NCBI GenBank assembly: GCA_963785755.1
Contig: CAWAXG010000042.1
Span: 1-64,000, forward strand
Length of the DNA: 64,000 bases
From: JACCXG01 sp963785755
GTDB taxonomy: Bacteria; Acidobacteriota; Vicinamibacteria; Vicinamibacterales; 2-12-FULL-66-21
Direction of reading: 5' to 3'
Shown here: positions 1 to 8,800 of the stretch, piece by piece
How positions within the stretch are numbered: the first letter of the stretch is position 1
Layout: each line of letters opens with the position of its first letter
Made by a program: the position numbers and the translations under genes
Notes under the pieces: generated by a model
The model's input: only the letters and a program-made list of their open reading frames with translations
Told to the model about the DNA's origin: nothing
Database searches by the model: none

Positions 1-1134
1 CCGACGTGAACCACCGTGGCGGCCACTTCGGTCCAGAAGAAGATCTGCTGCTTGCCCTTCGCCAGGACGACGAACCCCATCGGCCAGGCGATCACTCGAA
101 GGGTCATGCCCAGGCAAATCCAGCGAAGAATGCTGACTGCTGGATGAAATTCCGCCGTATAGAAGAACGCAATCACGAGCGGCGCGAGGGTCAACGTCGC
201 CATCACGCCTGGTCCGGCCACAAGCAGGCTGACTTCTGCCTGCTCATTCACCAGGCGATTGCACTCGACGTTGTCGCGGGAGACCGCGGTCAGACGAGGA
301 TAGAAGTCCGATCCCATCGCCTGCAGGATGAACCCGACATACAGACCGCCGAGTGTCCACGCAGCCTGGTATAGACCGGCGGCTTCGAGGCCGGCCGAGC
401 GCAGCACGATGATCCGGATCGCGTATGCGGCGCCCATCGTCAGAAAGCTGCTCGCCATGAAGGCAACGCCGAGCCTGATGAGTCCCACTGCTTCCTGTCC
501 CACCTGGGACATCGTCATGGAGGGAGTCGATACTTTCACTTTCCTGCTATACCACCAGGACGTCAGGACTGCGAGAACCGCGGAGGCCGTGATCGACGGC
601 ACGATGCCCTGCTCTCGAAGGAAGTAGATCATCGGGATGCTGATCGCCGCGCCGATGCCGCCTCCCAGCACGCTGATCCGTGCGAGGTCCGAAATGCGGC
701 GCATGCCCTGAATCAGCGCGCTCTGGCCGGCGGTAATGAGCCGACAGAACGCGGCCACTGACAGCAGCGCGACGCCGATGGCTTGTTCGTAGCTGCCGAA
801 GGTGAGAAGGGCGATGGGCCGGGAGAACGTGATCAGCAGCGCGGCACCGAGCAGGCCGAGGATGACCGACGCCCGCTTTAGTCCAGTCGACGCTCAGCGA
901 TCCGCTCGGCGTCGCCCGTGCCTACCGCCGCGGCAATCTGCCGGACGCCACTACCCTGGATACCGAGGCCGGCAAGGCTGTGGACGATGTCCGAGATGGA
1001 TCCATAAAGACCGAACAGCCCGACGCCGCTCGGACCAAGGAACAGCGCCATCGCCTTGGTCCGGACGATGCCGACGGCAATGTTCAGAGCGGAGGATCCG
1101 CCGATCAGCGCCGTCGATTTCAGGATCTCGACAT
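1..1134 (-). CDS. wzx: O-antigen translocase (Wzx-type flippase), C-terminus beyond window, frameshifted
   Basis: Integral membrane flippase expected to move undecaprenyl-linked O-antigen units across the inner membrane. Reading the minus strand by hand gives a continuous MATE/PST-type protein with the family signature ALIGGSSALNI near the N-terminus and QAMGSDFYPRLTAVSRDN followed by NEQAEVSLL in the middle, typical of the O-antigen translocase branch. The gene runs off the left edge, so the C-terminal helices are missing. One reading-frame slip lies near 885-890 and another probably directly after the ATG at 1134, because no start codon exists in the frame of the signature. It lies 62 bases downstream of the epimerase stop and is the last visible gene of the polysaccharide operon. 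Family assignment is good; the exact start is uncertain. Confidence 0.8.
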
Positions 1135-1196
1135 AGTCAGGCGCCGGTCGACAGGTGCTTCTGCCGGCCTCGCGGAGGACGTGACCACCGCGCCAG

Positions 1197-2212
1197 TTAC
1201 CTTGGCGGCGAAGGATTCGAAGCCATGATTGTCAGGACCTCCGCCGCTACTTCTCGGGCCGTCGCGCGCTCCGCCTGCCACCAGGCGACCAGGCTCCGCA
1301 GGCCCTCCTCGAACGACATCGGCGGTGAAGCCGAGCAGGTCTTTGGCCTTGCGCGTATCGGCCAGCCGGCGCGGAACAGGGTTCACCTTGCGGTCCGGCC
1401 GCATGCTCCGAGCCGGCAGCGACGAGCCCATGACTCTAGCAGCGCTTCCGCGATTTCCTTCAGGCTGGTCTCGGTGCCGCTGGCGACGTTGAACACTTCG
1501 TCGGTGACGGCGGCCTTCGCCGCAAGAACGTTCGCCCGGGCGATGTCATGCACGTGCACGAAGTCCATCGTCTGCGTGCCGTCGCCGAGGATCAGAGGCG
1601 TCTGGCCGGCGGCGATCCGTTCCATCCAGCGGATGAGGACCTCGGTGTAGGCGCCGTACACATCCATGCGCGGGCCGTAGACATTGAAGTAGCGCAAGCG
1701 CGACGTACTTCAGCCCGTACATGTCGTTGAAGCTGCGCAGCATGCCTTCGTTGAACGCCTTCGCCGCGCCGTAAATCGTGCGGTTCGCGTACGGATGGTG
1801 ACTTTCGGTCGGTCGGGAAGGCTTCGGCGAGTCCGTACACCGACGCCGACGAGGCTGCGACGACCTTCGAGACCCGCTGCGACCGCGGCCTCGAGGATGT
1901 TGAACGTGCCGTTGACCAGCACGTCGACGGCCAGCCGCGGCTCCTCGGCGCACTGGGTGATGCGGATCGCCGCCTGATGGAAGACGACGTCGATGCCGTC
2001 CATGATCTCGTTGACCAGACGCGCGGTCGAGCAGGTCGCCCTCGACAATCGTGACGCGGCCTTTCTGCGTCGCCGGCTGCGAGGTTCTCCCGGCGGCCGC
2101 GCACGAAGTTGTCGAGCACCACGACCTCAGCCGCCTCGGCCGCGACGAGGTCGGCGATGTGCGAGCCAATCAGCCCGGCGCCGCCAGTAATCAGGATCCG
2201 CTTGTTCTTCAT
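1197..2212 (-). CDS. NAD-dependent epimerase/dehydratase (extended SDR), multiply frameshifted
   Basis: Nucleotide-sugar epimerase or dehydratase of the extended short-chain dehydrogenase family, cytoplasmic. The N-terminus carries the NAD-binding GGAGLIGS motif, then FHQAAIR, SSASVYG, the catalytic YGAAK (YxxxK), RYFNVYGPRMDVYGAY and DFVHVHDIARANVLAA, ending SFEEGLRSLVAWW and a TAA at 1197-1199. These pieces lie in three different frames, so at least five single-base slips interrupt the gene; it is either an assembly artefact or a pseudogene. The ATG at 2212 overlaps the TGA of the upstream acyltransferase in an ATGA, which supports this start and translational coupling. About 338 codons, normal for GalE-like enzymes. 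The substrate cannot be told from the sequence; UDP-GlcNAc, UDP-Glc or their oxidised derivatives are plausible. Confidence 0.85.
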
Positions 2213-2917
2213 TCCTCTTCACTCCCGGCGGAATTTGACTGCGGCTGATCCGCGTCGGTCCGCCATCGCAGGAACTTCGCGGGCACGCCCGCGACGACGG
2301 CAAAGTCCGGCACATCCTTGTTGACGACCGCGCCGGCACCGATGATCGCGCCCTTGCCGATGGTCACGCCCGGCAGGATGACGGCGTTGACGCCGATATC
2401 AGCCCAGGCGCCGATCCGCACCGGCTTGATCACCAGATCGGTCCGGATGATCGGCGACATCAGCTGGCATGCCCGTGTGCGCCGATCCCAGCACCTTGGC
2501 TCCCGGTCCCCATCCGACTTGCTCTCCGATCATCGAGGTCGCGGGCGTCGAAGTAGCTGCCGCGGCCCGATCCACGTCTGGTCGCCAATCACGCAGTTGC
2601 CATCGAAGCGGCCCTGGACGTAGGTGCCGGCGCCCGAGAAACACGCCGTTGCCGAACGTCAGCGTTCGAGGTGCTTGAAATTCGACGCCGCTGCCGACAT
2701 GCAGGCCATGGCCGGCTCCTGCGGCGGCCGCACCGACGATGACCCGGCGCATCATCGCGTCGAGCACGCCATCGCCGTGCATGAATCGCGCATAGAGCTC
2801 GATCAGGCCAGCCAGGTTGTACTGCGCACGCAGATGCTCGCGAAGACCCTGCTCGAAGGCCGGGTCTTCGCTCGGCTTCTGACGCCCGTGCACCGCCGTG
2901 ACGACGCGTTCGCTCAC
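2209..2917 (-). CDS. Hexapeptide-repeat (LbH) acyltransferase, frameshifted
   Basis: Left-handed beta-helix O- or N-acyltransferase, likely acetylating a sugar intermediate. An N-terminal helical part (EDPAFEQGLREHLRAQYNLA, then ELYARFMHGDG) is followed by hexapeptide repeats including LHVGSGVEFQAPRTLTFGNG, WGPGAKVLGSAHTGMPADV, then IIRTDLVIKPVRIGAW and IIGAGAVVNKDVPDFAVVAG. The GTG at 2917 overlaps the TGA of the aminotransferase (GTGA), and the TGA at 2209-2211 overlaps the ATG of the epimerase (ATGA), so it is a separate coupled gene even though one frame runs open from the aminotransferase into it. At least three frame slips occur between 2440 and 2650. About 235 residues, normal for this stand-alone family. 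Confidence 0.8.
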
Positions 2918-4043
2918 TGGCGCGACAACGACCTTGACGTCCTGGCCGAGCGCCGCTGCGACCGCTTCGATCTGCGCGAACGTCATCTCCGGGAACATCG
3001 GCAGCGACAGCACTTCGTTGGCCGCCTGCTCGGACAGCGGGAAGTCCCCGGCTTTGTAGCCGAGATCGGCGTGCGCTTCCTGCAGGTGCACCGGAATCGG
3101 ATAGTGGATCCCGGTCTGCACTCCTTCGTTCTGCAGCGTGCTGCTGCAGGCCAGCGCGATCGGTCGTCCGAACCGCGTACACGTGGTAGACGTGGCGGCT
3201 GTACGGCATCTCCTGCGGCAGCATCGACAGTCGCTGTCCGGCGAGGAGCTTCCGATACGACTCCGCATGCGACGCGGCGGGCATCGGTCCACTGCGACAG
3301 GTAGCGCAGCTTCACGCGGAGAATCGCGCCCTGGACGCCGTCCATGCGGTAGTTGAAGCCCTTCAGCTGATGGTAGGTACTTCTTCTCCGCGCCCCAGTC
3401 GCGGAGCATCCGGATGACGCGGGCCGCTTCGTCGTCGTTCGTGACGGCCATGCCGCCTTCGCCGTAGGCGCCGAGGTTCTTGCCAGGGTAGAAGCTGAAC
3501 GCACCGACGTCGCCGATCGCACCGACGCGACGGCCCGTTGTACTCGGTGCCGTGCGCCTGGCAGGCATCCTCGATGACCTTCAGGCCGTGGCGCTTCGCG
3601 ATGTCGAGGATCGGATCGAGATCCGCGGCCTGCCCATAGAGGTGCACCGGGCAAATCGCTTTCGTGCGCGGAGTGATGGCCTTCTCGACCTGCGCCGGGT
3701 CCATCGTGTAGGAATCCAGGTCGATGTCGACGAAGACCGGCACGGCGCCGGTGTAGCGAATCGCGGCCGCCGTCGCGACGAACGTGAACGGGACGGTGAT
3801 GACTTCGTCGCCAGGACCGATGCCGGCGGCGAGCAGCGCGAGGTGCAGACCGCTCGTGCCGGTGTTCAGAGCGATGGCATGCTTCGCGTCGACATAGGCG
3901 GCGAACTCCTTCTCGAACTTGCTGACTTCCTCGCCGAGCACGAACTGACCGGTCTCGAGCACATGGCCGACCGCGTCCATGATTTCTTCCTTGATGCCCT
4001 GGTACTGAAGCTTGAGATCGACGAAGGGAACTACACCGCGCAT
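2914..4043 (-). CDS. DegT/DnrJ/EryC1/StrS aminotransferase, multiply frameshifted
   Basis: PLP-dependent sugar aminotransferase, probably converting a 3-keto nucleotide sugar to the amino sugar (WbpE/WlbC role). Visible motifs in order: VPFVDLKLQYQGIKEEI at the N-terminus, ALNTGTSGLHLALLAAGIG, DEVITVPFTFVATAAA, LKVIEDACQAHG, the lysine motif FSFYPGKNLGAYGEGGM (PLP-binding Lys), GFNYRMDGVQGAIL and GIHYPIPVHLQEAHA near the end. The segments are in alternating frames, with at least four slips (around 3530, 3370, 3280 and 3130). The start ATG at 4043 lies inside the 3' end of the dehydrogenase gene (13-base overlap). The likely stop is the TGA at 2914-2916 that overlaps the next GTG. About 375 codons, normal. 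Confidence 0.88.
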
Positions 4044-5082
4044 TTGATAGTCTCCAGCTCGACGACGCGGCCGCGCTCAGCAAGAGACTGCGTCGCGGCT
4101 TCGAGGATGCGCACGACGCGCAGGCCCGCCTGGCCGTCGGTCAGCGGAGCCGTCGCTGTTCCACGCTCTTGATGAAGTGCCGCAGCTCGAGGCTGAGCGC
4201 CTCGGTCATGTCGAGCTGCGGCGCCCACATGTCGCCGGTGCGGTAGCCGACGAGCATCTGGTAGATCTTCTCGCCGTTGCCGTTGCCGTCCGGGCCGTTG
4301 CCGTTCACGGTGATGCCCTTGTCGTAGACCTTGATCTTTTCGCTCGGCTCGAGATCGTCGTAGACGATCATCTTGCGGCTGCCGCCGAGCAGCGTCCGGC
4401 GCACTTTGACCGGCGCGAGCCAGTTGACGTGGAGATGGCGCGATGAGGTTGTGTTCGAAGAACAGCGTCATGTACGCGATGTTCTCCGGCTCGCCCGCCA
4501 CGTGGCCGATGCCAGTCGCCGAGACGGCGACCGGCCGCTGCGGCAGGACGTAGTCCATGATCGACAGGTCGTGAACGGCGAGATCCCAAATCACATTGAC
4601 GTCGTGCTGGAACAGGCCGAGGTTCACGCGCACCGAGTCGTAGTAATAGATGTCGCCGAGACTGTCATTCGCCACGAGCTCGCGCATCTTGCGCACCGCG
4701 CCGGTGTAGACGAACGTGTGATCGACGCCGATGATCGAGCTTGCGGCGATCGGCCTCGTCGAGCAGCGCCTGCGCCTGCTCGGTCGTGGCCGTCATCGGC
4801 TTCTCGATGAAAACGTGTTTGCCGGCCTTGAGCGCCTGCAACGCCAGGTCGTAGTGACTCGACACCGGTGTGGCCACCGCAATCACATCGACGCGCGGGT
4901 CCTTCAGCAGGTCGTCGAACTCGGCGGTCACCTCGACGGCGGGGAACTGCGCGGTCACGCTCGCGAGCCGCTCCGGCACGCTTGTCGCAGACCGACACCA
5001 GCCTGGCACCCGGGACGGACCAGAAGTTGCGGACCAGGTTCGGTCCCCAATAGCCATACCCAACAACCGCAACACCAATCAT
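4031..5082 (-). CDS. Gfo/Idh/MocA-family nucleotide-sugar dehydrogenase, frameshifted
   Basis: NAD(P)-dependent oxidoreductase, likely the 3-dehydrogenase of UDP-GlcNAcA (WbpB/WlbA role) given its neighbours. It starts MIGVAVVGYGYWGPNLVRNF (Rossmann GxGxxG variant), continues DVIAVATPVSSHYDLALQAL, the family signature AGKHVFIEKPM, then DYVLPQRPVAVSATGIGHV and ends RVVELETIKCAV. Three or four single-base slips (about 4980, 4740, 4440 and 4155) break the frame. The ATG at 5082 overlaps the upstream acetyltransferase TGA (ATGA). The trio dehydrogenase, aminotransferase and acetyltransferase is the known set for UDP-2,3-diacetamido-2,3-dideoxy-glucuronate. Which sugar is made here is inference. 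Confidence 0.85.
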
Positions 5083-5594
5083 CGTGCGCTCCTCACTCCT
5101 TCAACACGCTGTCTCGACGCACGGCATCCTTGACGCAGTCCTTTGATTTCGGCCGGCACGCCGGCCACAACCGTGTAGGGTGGAACGTCGCGGGTCACGA
5201 CAGCGCCAGCGCCCACCAGCGCACCTTCTCCGATGGTGACGCCGCACAGAATCGTCGCGTTGCTGCCGATCGAGGCGCGGCTCTTCACCACGGTTCGCTC
5301 GAGGCTCCAGTCGGCGTCGGTCTGCAGGCTGCCGTCGGCGTTGACGGCGCGCGGCGCGCGATCGTTGATGAACATCACGCCGTGACCGATGAAGACGCCG
5401 TCCTCGATGGTCACCCCTTCGCAGATGAAGGTGTGACTCGAGATCTTGCAGTTGCGACCGATGGCGGCACCGCGCTGAATCTCGACAAACGTCCCGATCC
5501 GGGATCCGGCTCCGACCGCGCAGCCGTACAGATTCACGAGATCCGGATGGTGAATGACGACGCCCTCTTCGAGGACGACACTCTTTGCGATCAT
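5079..5594 (-). CDS. WbpD/WlbB-like nucleotide-sugar N-acetyltransferase
   Basis: Intact 171-residue left-handed beta-helix acetyltransferase, the expected partner for N-acetylation of a 3-amino nucleotide sugar. Hexapeptide repeats run through most of the protein (AVGAGSRIGTFVEIQRGAAI, HTFICEGVTIEDGVFIGHGV, ASIGSNATILCGVTIGEGAL, AGAVVTRDVPPYTVVAGVPA). The conserved FINDRAPRA segment matches the NDRYPR element of WlbB/WbpD enzymes. The ATG at 5594 overlaps the TGA of the truncated permease and its own TGA overlaps the ATG of the dehydrogenase, so both neighbours are translationally coupled. It is one of the few genes here with no frame break. Confidence 0.88.
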   Translation of the reverse strand: MIAKSVVLEEGVVIHHPDLVNLYGCAVGAGSRIGTFVEIQRGAAIGRNCKISSHTFICEGVTIEDGVFIGHGVMFINDRAPRAVNADGSLQTDADWSLERTVVKSRASIGSNATILCGVTIGEGALVGAGAVVTRDVPPYTVVAGVPAEIKGLRQGCRASRQRVEGVRSAR

Positions 5595-5923
5595 CTAGAG
5601 GAGTCCTTTCCCGCTGTAACGAGGTTCGAATTGCTCGTCAGCGACAGTACCGAGAAGCGCAGCGCCGAGGCGAAGAAGTTCCAGAACAAGAATCCGCAGA
5701 ACGCGAAGAGCGGATACGGAACGGGTGTCTCGATCCGGGCGACGCGCGTGAAGATCACGGAAAACACCGCTGTGTTGACCAGCGGCATGAAGATGGCCCA
5801 GCCGAATCCCATCGCTGTCTGCTTGTAGCGAAGCAGGAGGTCCCGGAGCGTCATCTGGTAGAGGAGCTCGCGATACTCGACCTGCTCGGTCAGCATCTCT
5901 TTCACTTGCGCGGCCATCGACAT
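5591..5923 (-). CDS. Truncated ABC-2 polysaccharide export permease (Wzm-like N-terminal part)
   Basis: The 110-residue product matches the N-terminal third of Wzm/TagG-type ABC-2 permeases: an amphipathic start (VEYRELLYQMTLRDLLLRYK), the conserved QTAMGFGWAIFMPLVNTAVF first membrane segment, and FAFCGFLFWNFFASALRFS. Family members have about 260-280 residues; here the homology stops at SNSNLVTAGK and a TGA follows after DSSR, overlapping the next ATG. About 150 residues of membrane domain are lost. No ATP-binding partner (Wzt) is present in the window. The gene is either a real truncation or a misassembly; it is first in the operon, so its translation may still drive coupling. Start taken at the ATG of 5923. 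Confidence 0.75.
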   Translation of the reverse strand: MSMAAQVKEMLTEQVEYRELLYQMTLRDLLLRYKQTAMGFGWAIFMPLVNTAVFSVIFTRVARIETPVPYPLFAFCGFLFWNFFASALRFSVLSLTSNSNLVTAGKDSSR

Positions 5924-6210
5924 AGGGTCAGTGCTCTACCTTCATCGGCGCGATTGAGTCGGCGGCACGCGATTCTCGCCGGTCCTCTCATATTCGCCCG
6001 TAGATTCCTGTGTTCGGTTGCCGTCGTTTAGGCAAGGAGTCGGCCAGTGCCGCCATGCGCGGAGCGGCGCCAAATGGTGGCTTCTATGGGGTTTTCGAGA
6101 CGAAGGGAGACCGCAGTCGGCCTGATTGGCAACAAAAGTCGCCGAATCAGATGACTTGACTCTCACCTCGAAACGCCTCCAAGCCGTGGTCTGACGCATT
6201 GAAAGCGTCC

Positions 6211-6790
6211 TCAGGACCCGCTTCCGACCGCCACAGCCACGTCCGCCTGAATCTCGCCGGCCGCCTGCGCCCGGTTGTTAGATTCTGACCTCATCGATGA
6301 CGCCGGAGGCGGACTCTCCCCACACGTTGTTCCCCCGATCGTCACGACGTGCTGGCGAGAGCGCCGGTGACGGCAACAGCGCGCACCTCGACGCCACTGA
6401 CGAACAGTCGCAGCATCGCACCATCGTCACAACGAACGCCCCCGTCCGACAAGAGAGCCGTGCCGTGGTACTTGTTCGTCGGCGATGCGATGACGAGCCT
6501 TGCGTTCTGTGGGTTAATCGAGGTGTCGGGATCCGTCTGGATTTCTCCGGCGGAGAGTGCACACGAGTGTAAATCGGGATCTCGTCGAGCGTGCCCTGGA
6601 GGTACTCCCCCAGACGTTGTTTCCGCTAATCCGAAGCACACCGGTCGACGTGGCGATGCTGCCGATTTGTGCGCCTGATGCGGTCTGGGTTCCGTTCACA
6701 TACATCCGCATGTTCAGACGGTCGTAGGTGACCGCGACGTGCGACCACACGTTCAGCGGAAGCGCGGCCGTTGGTTTTCGACCGGTGAAT
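6211..6790 (-). pseudogene. Tandem LamG/concanavalin-like remnants, probably the broken C-terminus of the giant protein upstream
   Basis: Two partial LamG jelly-roll copies read on the minus strand in shifting frames. Copy one has VWSHVAVTYDRLNMRMYVNG, then GVLRISGNNVWGE, and a DEI..Y helix end near 6570. Copy two has DDGAMLRLFVSGVEVRAV, then GNNVWGESASGVIDEVRI, and ends in AAGEIQADV before a TGA at 6211-6213. Each copy lacks the first half of the fold. The block starts directly after the stop at 6792 of the Calx-beta array in another frame, so it may be the natural C-terminus separated by an indel, or the relic of a separate gene. Confidence 0.6.
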
Positions 6791-6791
6791 C

Positions 6792-8800
6792 TCAGTTGAC
6801 GATTGTGCCTATTCCACGATTGTCGGCGATGGTCGCGGCGACAGCGCCGCTCAAGTTGACGTTGAACGTCTGATTCGGTTCAGCGAGCGTGTCAGCTTGC
6901 ACCGGCACGCTTATCTGAAGCGTCGTCACGCCCGGTGCGAACGACAGGTTTCCAGTCGTACTTGTGTAGTCCTCCGGAGCGATCGCGCTTCCATTGCTCG
7001 TCGCGTAATTCACCGTAACCGTGCGACCACTTGCCGCGGATAGCGTCACGGTGAATACGGCAGTGGCGGAGCCGGTGGCAGGCTCACTTATGGTCACATC
7101 GTTGATTCTCAAACTGGGCGTCGCATCGTTGTCTGTGATGGTGCCAGCGCCCTGCGCATCGCTGATGGTCGCGTTGGTTGCGCCGCTGAGATTGACCACG
7201 TACGTTTCGTTCACTTCGTCGAGGACGTCGCCGAGCACCTGGACGGTGACCTGCGCGGACGACGCCAGTGGAGCGAAGGACAACGTGCCCGAGGTCGCGA
7301 CGTAGTCGGCAACGGCGGCAGCCGTCCCATTGGCAGTCGTGTAATTGACCGTGATTGGGAACTCACTGGTCGTGGGCATCGTGACGTTGAAAACAGCGTC
7401 CACGGTGCCGCCGGTATTCGGTTCAGTGACAGTGACATTGCTGATTCTGATTGCCGGCGGATTGTCGTTATCCGTGATCGTTCCGGTCGCCTGGTCATCC
7501 GCAATCGTTGCGCCCGTCGCGTTACTCAGGTTGACGAAGAACGTCTCATTCGGTTCGTCGCGCGTGTCACCAATAATCGGCACATTGATCTGTGCAGTGC
7601 GTATACCGGGATTGAAGCTCACCGTGCCGGATCTGGCCGTGTACTCGGCCGGCGCCGTGGCGGTGCCGTCAGCCGTCGCGTAGGCGACTGTCACAATCTG
7701 ACCGCTCGCAACGGAGAGGGTCACCGTGAACACGGCGTTCACATTGCCTTCGGCACGCGTCACGTCAGCGATTGTCATCGACGGCGGACCGTCATTGTCC
7801 GTAATCGTCACCGTGCCGGTGCTGTTGAGCAGAGTCGCGTTCACCGGGGAACTCAAGTTCACCGAAAACGTTTCGTCGGCCTCATCCAGCGTGTCGCCCA
7901 CAACCGGGACTGTGATCTGTCTGCTCGTAATCCCGGGTCCGAAAGACACAGAGCTGCCTGCGGGCGCCGAGGTGTAGTCGCCAGGTGCAACTGCTGTTCC
8001 GCTGCCGGTCGCGTAGCCGACCGTGACGGTCTGCGTGCTGGCCGCGGAGAGTGTCAGCGTAAGGACTGCGCTGACGGTGCCGCTGTTTCCTTCGGTCACG
8101 ATCGCATTTCCGATGGTGATTCCTGGCTGGTCGTTATCGAGGATGGTCCCGCTAGCCTGGCTGTCAGCAATGTTGGCATTGACGGGGGTGCTGAGGTTCA
8201 CCAGGAACGTCTCACTGGTCTCGCCGAGTGCGTCGCCCGCAACGGTGATGGTAATCGTCTGAGAAGTAACACCAGGCGTGAACGTCAACGTTCCCGACGC
8301 CGTCGCGTAGTCGGCGGGTGCAGCCGCCGTACCGTTGCCAGTTGCGTAGTTCGCTGTCACCGTCTGCCCGCTCGCGGCGGAGAGCATCACCGTGAACACG
8401 GCGTTTATTACTGATTCCGTTTCGGTCACGGTTACGTCGGCAATCGTCAGGGACGGGGCCGGGTCGTTATCGACGATGGTCGCGGTCGCGGCGCCGTCCG
8501 TGATCGTCGCGTTGACGGCGCCACTCAAGTTCAACGTGAACGTTTCGTTTGCCTCATCGGTGGCGTCACCAGTGACGGGCACAACGATTTGAACCGACGT
8601 CATACCGGGAGAGAGCGTTGCGGTTCCGGCCGTCAACGTGTAGTCCCCTGATGCGCCGGCCGTGCCATCCGTCGTCGAGTAGTTGACAGCGATCGACTGG
8701 CTCGAGGCCGCGGAGAGCGTCACCGTGAATGTCGCGTTCGTGATTCCCGCATCCGTTTCATTGACGGAAATGTCCGCGACACTCACGGTGGGCGTTCCGG
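6792..8800 (-). repeat. Six tandem Calx-beta repeats (protein-level array)
   Basis: Six consecutive modules of about 110 residues, each opening with a TVSVADISVNE / SLTIADVTVTE-type strand, a central VNYATxxGTA..DY segment, an ETFxVNLS segment and ending TITDND. This is the Calx-beta pattern with acidic calcium-binding loops. The array is in one uninterrupted frame, in contrast to the gene's middle. The last module ends GTIVN followed by TGA instead of the usual DND, one codon short of the consensus end. Confidence 0.85.

Noticed and set aside
802..1650. 282-codon plus-strand open frame
   Set aside because: No family resemblance and composition of a shadow; the minus strand here encodes Wzx and the epimerase.
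2399..3568. Aminotransferase-acyltransferase fusion in one open frame
   Set aside because: The third frame supplies a TGA overlapping a GTG (2914-2917) exactly where homology changes, the same coupling style as the other junctions. Frame slips, not fusion, explain the long open frame.
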